This document shows positions 23,175 to 27,343 of a stretch of DNA of 27,343 bases, one piece after another. Made by a program: the position numbers and the translations under genes. This DNA is from a virus. Position 1 is the stretch's first letter. The number at the start of each line of letters is the position of its first letter. The notes under the pieces are model-generated. The model made no database searches, was not told the DNA's origin, and saw only the letters and a program-made list of their open reading frames with translations. The DNA is taken from positions 1 through 27,343 of the IMG/VR virus record IMGVR_UViG_3300023272_000011; one strand, written 5' to 3'.

Positions 23175-23359
23175 CGCCAGCCCGTGATCCAGCCGGCCAG
23201 GAGCACGGCCGTCGGCACGATCGCGAACAGGATCACGACCCCGAGCGCGACCGTTCGACGCCGTCGGCCGTCGAACACCATCCCGAGCCCGGCCACGAGC
23301 ATGACCGCGCACTGGACGAGAACGGCCAGGACGCCCAGAACGATCGTCACGACGTTCAC
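23171..23359 (-). CDS. Small two-helix membrane protein at the end of the reverse operon (62 aa)
   Basis: Two hydrophobic segments (about residues 3-29 and 38-58) are separated by an Arg cluster (FDGRRRRT). The GTG start overlaps the stop of the second large terminase (GTGA), so translation is coupled. The stop overlaps that of the opposite-strand 53-aa gene. The two are topologically alike but not obviously related in sequence. Role unknown; holin-like proteins next to terminases are known in some phages. Confidence 0.7.
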   Translation of the reverse strand: MNVVTIVLGVLAVLVQCAVMLVAGLGMVFDGRRRRTVALGVVILFAIVPTAVLLAGWITGWR

Positions 23360-24951
23360 GCCACGGCCGCGTAATCGGCCGGGTTGACCACCCGGTAGAC
23401 CGGGCGGCCGGCCGCCGTCGTGCGGTGCGGGTTGCGGAGGTACTCCACCCCACCTGCGACGGTGTCCATCAGGTCATCGTGCGGGACGTGCGGGTAGCGG
23501 ATCATCTGCCGCTCCAGCTCCGGGAAGATCTTGGCGTGCACGATCTCTTTCCGTTCGTAGCGCCCCTCCAGCGTGTGGAACCGGTCGCGCTTGGGCTCGA
23601 ACGCGCGGTAGAGCACGAGCCGCACCGACGCCGGCCACGGGTCGCGCCCGTCCACCCGCGGGCGGAGCAGGATCTCCGCCCAGTCCCCACCCGCGTTCTC
23701 CTCCAGCACCACCGTGGTCACGTGCTCGTTCTCGGCCAGCATGCGCACGAGCCACGACCGCAGCTGCGAACCGGTGACGCGCCGGCCGCGGACGTACTGG
23801 AGCACGGCCACGCCCGGCCGCCCGATCGCGTGCCCGAGCACGCACACGGCCGTCTCGTCCGAGGTGGCCGTGACCGTGACCGCCGGGTCCACGTGCACGA
23901 TGTCGCCGGTGCTCGGCCAGCGCCGGTAGCGGAAGGTGTGCGCCGTCCAGTGCTCCCCACCGGGCTCGGGCGGCTGGCCGGCGTAGTTCAGCGCGTAGTT
24001 CCCGGGCTCGGACTGCTGAAGGTCCTGGAGCCACTCCAGCGGCCAGGAGGCCGGCCAGAGCGAGCGTTCCCCGATCGGCTCCCCGTCCTCGGTCACGCCG
24101 GCCGGGATGATCGCCGGGTAGTACCGCGGCCGGAAGCCCATTCCGGTGATCCAGGCCGCTGGCGGGCCGTCCCCGATCGCGGCCCGGACCACTTCGTGGG
24201 AGAGCGATCCCCAGCCGACCACGGTCCCGAACATCTGCACGACGGCCCTCGGGTTCATCGGGACGACCACGTTCTGGATCTTCTCCAGTCGCACCGTGCG
24301 CTCCCGCTCGGTCTGGCCGTCGCTCTCGACGTCGTCCAGGATCACCAGATCGGGCCGGCCCCCGGCCACCTTCAGCCCCAGGTCGGACGTGCCCATGGAC
24401 CTGGCCGTCACCGACTGCCCGTGCTGGCCGACGATCTGGAACACGGTGTCGACCGTGCCCCGGACGCGCCGGTCCGGCACGAGCTCCGGGTAGTCCTCCC
24501 GCAAGAGGTCGTTGCGCTCCAGCTGGCGGCGCAGGTCGCCCATGTGCGTCCTGATCTGGTCGTTCGTGTCCGAGTACAGCAGCACGGTCCGGCGCCAGCG
24601 GTGCGCCAGCGCCCAGAGCACGCACCCGAGCGCCCACGTCGACTTGGCCGCTCCGCGGGGCGCCACCCACGCGTCCCGGTAGGGCACGGCCTGATCGGTC
24701 CAACGCAGCGCGGAACGGGCCATGTCCACGTGCAGCCGGCTCATGCTCATGATCCCGCCCGTGTTCGGGCCGCGGAGCAGCTCCGACAGGTAGACCAGCA
24801 TGAACCGGAGCACGTTCCTGCGCGTGATGTCGCGCCGGTAGTCCGCATCCAGCGTGTAGAGCGGCTGCCAGCTCCCGCGCACGATCCTGCCCGCGGCCAG
24901 CGGCCCCAAGAGTGCATCGCGGTCCACCGTCCGCGGGAGCTGGATCTCCAC
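23356..24951 (-). CDS. Second large terminase-like ATPase/nuclease (531 aa)
   Basis: This is a complete packaging-motor protein of a different lineage from the one at 2707-4302. Walker A is APRGAAKST at residues 97-105 and Walker B is VILDDVE at 203-209. The nuclease domain starts with VHVDP (D355), and HDDLMD near the end carries D492/D493, the usual late acidic pair. Nothing is broken and the length is standard. GTG start sharing one base with the upstream TAG. It lies at the end of an overlapping operon led by an HTH protein, so this looks like an independent terS-terL unit. Alternatives are a nuclease with another role or a terminase from an integrated or satellite element. Confidence 0.9.
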   Translation of the reverse strand: MEIQLPRTVDRDALLGPLAAGRIVRGSWQPLYTLDADYRRDITRRNVLRFMLVYLSELLRGPNTGGIMSMSRLHVDMARSALRWTDQAVPYRDAWVAPRGAAKSTWALGCVLWALAHRWRRTVLLYSDTNDQIRTHMGDLRRQLERNDLLREDYPELVPDRRVRGTVDTVFQIVGQHGQSVTARSMGTSDLGLKVAGGRPDLVILDDVESDGQTERERTVRLEKIQNVVVPMNPRAVVQMFGTVVGWGSLSHEVVRAAIGDGPPAAWITGMGFRPRYYPAIIPAGVTEDGEPIGERSLWPASWPLEWLQDLQQSEPGNYALNYAGQPPEPGGEHWTAHTFRYRRWPSTGDIVHVDPAVTVTATSDETAVCVLGHAIGRPGVAVLQYVRGRRVTGSQLRSWLVRMLAENEHVTTVVLEENAGGDWAEILLRPRVDGRDPWPASVRLVLYRAFEPKRDRFHTLEGRYERKEIVHAKIFPELERQMIRYPHVPHDDLMDTVAGGVEYLRNPHRTTAAGRPVYRVVNPADYAAVA

Positions 24952-25169
24952 TACGCCCCCCGTCCCTCGTCCCAGGATCGGAACCGGTACGCGGCCGGGA
25001 CCGCTTCCGTGAGCGACACGCCCGCAGGACTGCCCACGAGCGCGGCCAGGGTTCGCGCGTGCTCCAGGCCGGTCCGGAGCACGGCCAGAGAGCGAGCCGA
25101 CGGGCCGGTATCGGTCGGGCCCAGGTTCAGCACGTCTGCTAGATGCTCCAGCGCCTCGTCCGCGGTCAT
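24951..25169 (-). CDS. Hypothetical protein (72 aa)
   Basis: A small, mostly helical acidic protein (TADEALEHLADVLNL, then SLAVLRTGLEHARTLAALV) without Cys or membrane segments. The ATG overlaps the upstream stop (ATGA), and its stop shares one base with the terminase start. Tight coupling to the second large terminase suggests a partner or assembly role, but no family is recognised. Confidence 0.7.
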   Translation of the reverse strand: MTADEALEHLADVLNLGPTDTGPSARSLAVLRTGLEHARTLAALVGSPAGVSLTEAVPAAYRFRSWDEGRGA

Positions 25170-25570
25170 CCTGCGCACCGGAGCACGCACGCGGCCGGGC
25201 TCACGATCGTGGTCGGATCCAGCGCCCTGGCTCGTGGCGCCGTGCAGGTCACGCACACGGCCTGAACCTCGGGCCGGTGCGTGCCGGAGTCCTCCGAGCT
25301 CCACAGCGCCAACGCCCAGACGTGCCCGAGCGGCTGACGGTCCTCGGCCGGGAACCACACCGTGAACTCTCGGCCGTACAGATCACCCGCGACCCGGCGC
25401 CGGCCGGCCGTGTCCGCCTGCACGAGCGCGGACAGGGGCAGCAGTCGGGCGAGCTCCCAACTGAGCAGGACCGGGCCGGGCTCGGGCGCCAGCGGGACCT
25501 CTCCGCGCGGGACTACGGGCTGGCCCAGGATCCGCTCCAGGCTGTCCAGGAACTCCCGGAACGCGCTCAT
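25166..25570 (-). CDS. Hypothetical protein with C-terminal CxxC tail (134 aa)
   Basis: No family recognised. The N-terminal part has a helix (AFREFLDSLERILGQPV), the middle is beta-rich (REFTVWFPAEDRQPLGHVWALALW), and the C-terminus has CVTCTAPRA followed by two more cysteines (AACVLRC). The CxTCT stretch also ends the neighbouring 142-aa protein, so the two may share a zinc-binding tail. ATGA overlaps on both sides. Confidence 0.7.
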   Translation of the reverse strand: MSAFREFLDSLERILGQPVVPRGEVPLAPEPGPVLLSWELARLLPLSALVQADTAGRRRVAGDLYGREFTVWFPAEDRQPLGHVWALALWSSEDSGTHRPEVQAVCVTCTAPRARALDPTTIVSPAACVLRCAG

Positions 25571-25995
25571 CGTGCACGCTCCAGGCACTCCGCGGCCAGG
25601 ACCGGCTCCGCGGCACGACGCGTGCAGGTGATGCACATGAGCCGGCCGCTCACCCCAGCCGCGTGCGGGCCGTCCGGTCCGCCCGTACCCCATGCATGCC
25701 CCGCGGGCGGGTCCATGACCGCGCGCGCGTCCTCCGGCGTGCCCTGGCCGACCATGGCCCGGATCGTGACCTGCGCGGCCTCCAGGTCTGCCTCCAGACC
25801 GGCGACCTTCTTCCGCCACATGCCCGCGGCCGCGTTCGACGCGCCCAGGACGTCGCGCATGGCCTTGGCCGCGCGCTCTCCACCCATGCGCGCGCGCTCG
25901 ATCAGGAACGGCTCCGTCACGGACCGCACCATGTTCATGATGGCGTCCGCCAGCCTCGCGCCCGTGACTTCGTTCTCGTCCTTGCTCTCGCTCAC
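25567..25995 (-). CDS. Hypothetical helical protein with C-terminal CxxC tail (142 aa)
   Basis: The GTG overlaps the stop of the HTH gene (GTGA). The first ~95 residues are helical with a likely coiled coil (KKVAGLEADLEAAQVTIRAMV). A loop rich in Gly/Pro/His follows, then CITCTRRA and a last cysteine. The tail matches the CxTCT tail of the next gene. No function known. Its place directly after the HTH protein hints at a DNA-packaging partner or scaffold. Confidence 0.7.
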   Translation of the reverse strand: MSESKDENEVTGARLADAIMNMVRSVTEPFLIERARMGGERAAKAMRDVLGASNAAAGMWRKKVAGLEADLEAAQVTIRAMVGQGTPEDARAVMDPPAGHAWGTGGPDGPHAAGVSGRLMCITCTRRAAEPVLAAECLERAR

Positions 25996-26468
25996 TGCCC
26001 CAGCTCCCGCCGTGTCTCCGCCTCGTCCAGAGCTGAAGCTCTGGCCGCTTCCTCTCGCATCGCCGCGATCAGGGCCGGATCCGGCGGACGCCGGTCGTCC
26101 TCGGTCGCGACCCGAACGGGGGCGTAGTTGCCCTCCACCCGGTTGATTTCGCTCACCACGCGCATGAGCGCGGGAACGACCTTCTCGTACGGTTGCGGCT
26201 CGATGTCGCGCTCGGGGTCGCCCTCCAGCGCGGTCACCCCGCGCCGCGCCAGCTCGTTCAAGAACTCGACCATGCGCGCGCGCCGGCCGGCCCGCTCCGC
26301 GACCTCGGACCACTCCGCGGCCTGGCGATACTCCTCGATCCACCGGCGCACCGTGGTGTGGCTGACGCCGAGTTCCTGCGCGATCTCCCGGGAGGACCAG
26401 CGCTGGCCGTGCAGCTGGTACGCGCGCACGACGTTGGCCGCCCGCTCCGCGTCCTGGTCCGGCCCCAC
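25992..26468 (-). CDS. HTH protein, probable small terminase subunit of the second module (158 aa)
   Basis: Residues ~24-46 form a clear helix-turn-helix (WSSREIAQELGVSHTTVRRWI) of the type found in phage small terminase subunits and resolvase/transposase-like binders. The remainder is helical with EKVVPALMRVVSEINRVEGNYAPVRV, similar to the central region of actinophage TerS proteins, then an acidic tail. GTG start with GGAAGG 9 nt upstream. It heads an overlapping set ending in the large terminase at 23356. It could also be a transcription regulator of its own operon; the C-terminal half argues for TerS. Confidence 0.7.
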   Translation of the reverse strand: MGPDQDAERAANVVRAYQLHGQRWSSREIAQELGVSHTTVRRWIEEYRQAAEWSEVAERAGRRARMVEFLNELARRGVTALEGDPERDIEPQPYEKVVPALMRVVSEINRVEGNYAPVRVATEDDRRPPDPALIAAMREEAARASALDEAETRRELGQ

Positions 26469-26531
26469 TGCCGATCACCTTCCGTCACCGCCCCGCGCGT
26501 TCCATACGGTTTCCACCATGATCAAGAGACA

Positions 26532-26565
26532 GGACGAGGCCCTGACCAGGGCCAGAGCCTCGTCC
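26532..26565 (-). terminator. Hairpin between the CxxC gene and the HTH gene
   Basis: Perfect 9-bp arms (26532-26540 and 26557-26565) surround a smaller inner stem (CCCT/AGGG). It lies 19 nt downstream of the stop of the 87-aa gene and 63 nt upstream of the HTH gene start. It probably separates two reverse-strand transcripts or lowers read-through. There is no T-tract. Confidence 0.5.
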
Positions 26566-26584
26566 GTTCGTCCGCTGTGGACGG

Positions 26585-26848
26585 TCATCTCCTCCGCTGA
26601 GGGGGCGGCTCGGGGCCGCGGTAGCGCGACCCCATCGGGCCGGCCAGCTTGGGCGGCTGACCCGATCCGGCCCGGTACCCGGCCTCCCCCGAGCCGTACG
26701 GAGCGCTCTTGTCCGCGGCCTTCAGCGTGCGCTTGCACTGGGCACAGACCTTGAGCGAGCTCCCCTTCTCGGCGCTGAACACGGCGTCGACGCGGTGCCC
26801 GCCCATGCCGCACCAGGGGCCAAGGATCGCGTCCACGAGCTTGCCCAT
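26585..26848 (-). CDS. Small zinc-ribbon-like protein (87 aa)
   Basis: Residues include WCGMGGH near position 12 and CAQCKR near 35, giving two Cys/His pairs spaced like a small treble-clef or zinc ribbon. The C-terminal half is disordered (Gly/Pro/Arg-rich). The ATG starts 2 nt after the stop of the upstream membrane gene. Function unknown; HNH-type or DNA-binding accessory proteins have similar Cys pairs, but no HNH catalytic signature is present. Confidence 0.7.
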   Translation of the reverse strand: MGKLVDAILGPWCGMGGHRVDAVFSAEKGSSLKVCAQCKRTLKAADKSAPYGSGEAGYRAGSGQPPKLAGPMGSRYRGPEPPPQRRR

Positions 26849-26850
26849 GA

Positions 26851-27177
26851 TCAGTCCGAGATGTCCGCGCGCAGAGTGCGCGGCACCGGCGGCGGCTCGG
26901 GGACGTCGTCGAACCTGGCCGAGAACGCCGGGGCGGCCTGACTCATCCGCTCCCGCGCCATGGCGTCCGAGCGCGCATCCGCGCGCTCCTGTTCGTCGCG
27001 CCGGGCCGCGGCCAGGACCATGCCCCAGCCCCAGGCACCGCCGACCAGGAACAAGATCACGCCCACAGTGACCGCGGCGCCGCTCCCGTCCAGGATCCCG
27101 ATCACGACCACCACGAGCCCGGCCGCGTGCGTGAGCAGTCCCGCCACCCGCAAGATCATTTGTTCGATGCTGGTCAC
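26851..27177 (-). CDS. Membrane protein (108 aa)
   Basis: The GTG at 27177 is preferred over the longer frame because GAGGG sits 8 nt upstream and the 33-aa gene ends just before it. Two transmembrane segments lie at about residues 10-30 and 34-55, followed by a charged, likely cytoplasmic tail with PEPPPVP. It is the second gene of the reverse operon. No known family. Confidence 0.7.
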   Translation of the reverse strand: MTSIEQMILRVAGLLTHAAGLVVVVIGILDGSGAAVTVGVILFLVGGAWGWGMVLAAARRDEQERADARSDAMARERMSQAAPAFSARFDDVPEPPPVPRTLRADISD

Positions 27178-27181
27178 GGGC

Positions 27182-27283
27182 CTATCCCTCACCGGTACAC
27201 GTGCCCCAGTGCCCACCACCGGGGCACGCTCCACAGCCCTTGCAGTGGAGCTCGGGCGTACCGCAGTGCGAACATTCGTCCAT
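27182..27283 (-). CDS. Tiny Cys-rich, probable zinc-binding protein (33 aa)
   Basis: This short gene has ATG at 27283-27281, AGAGGA 7 nt upstream, and stop TAG at 27184-27182, just before the next gene's GTG. The peptide has six cysteines (4, 7, 14, 17, 20, 29) and three histidines (6, 13, 25): CSHC, then CKGCGAC. This density of CxxC pairs in a peptide with a good ribosome site and a tightly spaced neighbour argues for a real protein. Role unknown; it could bind one or two zinc ions. Confidence 0.6.
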   Translation of the reverse strand: MDECSHCGTPELHCKGCGACPGGGHWGTCTGEG

Positions 27284-27307
27284 CGTCTGTTCCTCTCGTG
27301 AATCGTT

Positions 27308-27331
27308 GACGATCCCCGGGACGATCCCCGG
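27308..27331 (-). repeat. Tandem 12-bp repeat upstream of the reverse operon
   Basis: GACGATCCCCGG occurs twice in direct tandem (27308-27319 and 27320-27331), starting 25 bp upstream of the 33-aa gene start. The site is a natural place for an operator or -35 region of the reverse operon, though no clear -10 box is visible nearby. An ATCGT/ACGAT inverted repeat lies just inside it. Confidence 0.5.
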
Positions 27332-27343
27332 CGCGCTCGGCCG

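Noticed and set aside
2707-24951. The two 531-residue terminases as a duplication
   Set aside because: Equal length is coincidental. Walker motifs, spacing and flanking sequences differ throughout, with no alignable stretch seen by eye.
25279-25305. Sequence resembling part of the 29-bp inverted repeat (GGAGT..CTCCGAG..CTCCACAG)
   Set aside because: It lies in coding sequence, is imperfect and lacks the inverted partner; probably chance.
25567-26478. One long - strand frame running through the HTH gene into the 142-aa gene
   Set aside because: The upstream part is out-of-frame shadow of the HTH gene. The real gene starts at the GTGA overlap at 25995.
26518-26754. TACGGT-N7-ATG on the + strand at 26518, resembling the left-end leaderless promoters
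   Set aside because: The resulting 78-aa frame is low-complexity and antisense to the CxxC gene. It has no hairpin context or TG extension, and one such box by chance is not surprising.
1-27343. CRISPR array, tRNA, rRNA, insertion sequence or integrase
   Set aside because: No spacer-repeat series, cloverleaf with conserved arms, transposase or recombinase motif was found on either strand.

Overview
The window is a high-GC, almost gap-free stretch of a tailed phage or prophage (siphovirus type, HK97-like head) of an actinobacterium. Three things point to this: very GC-rich third codon positions, many GTG starts with ATGA/GTGA stop-start overlaps, and a head-tail gene order typical of actinophages. 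The host genus cannot be named. No integrase, repressor, replication gene, tRNA or host gene is visible, so lifestyle is undetermined and the window is probably part of a larger genome.

Region 1 (1-2272): a block rich in inverted repeats, then three small stand-alone genes (417 aa unknown, 65 aa Cys-rich, 98 aa membrane protein). Each follows a strong GC-rich hairpin and begins exactly 7 nt after a TANNNT -10 box, which suggests leaderless transcripts. Two of the three share a duplicated promoter/start segment and TGTACC/GGTACA inverted repeats over the -10.

Region 2 (2273-12297, +): TerS-like protein, large terminase, small membrane protein, portal with a long unusual C-terminus, an amidase endolysin placed between portal and protease, S78-type protease, HK97-type capsid, connector proteins, tail tube, tail assembly chaperone pair and a gp10-like protein.

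Region 3 (12301-21659, +): tape measure with hendecad repeats, a Dit-like protein, a tail protein carrying a C-terminal GH16-type glycosidase domain, and six further minor tail or fibre proteins, the last built from tandem repeats and ending in a 16-bp hairpin.

Region 4 (21656-23359): five small + strand membrane proteins and one on the - strand, meeting in a convergent stop-codon overlap (CTAA) with no room for a terminator.

Region 5 (23171-27283, -): a tightly overlapping operon that holds a second complete large terminase (531 aa, intact Walker A/B and acidic nuclease residues), an HTH protein that looks like its small subunit, and several small CxxC proteins, including a 33-aa one.

The main candidate for something new is the co-existence of two intact terminase modules on opposite strands. 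The hairpin/leaderless-gene cassettes at the left end come second.
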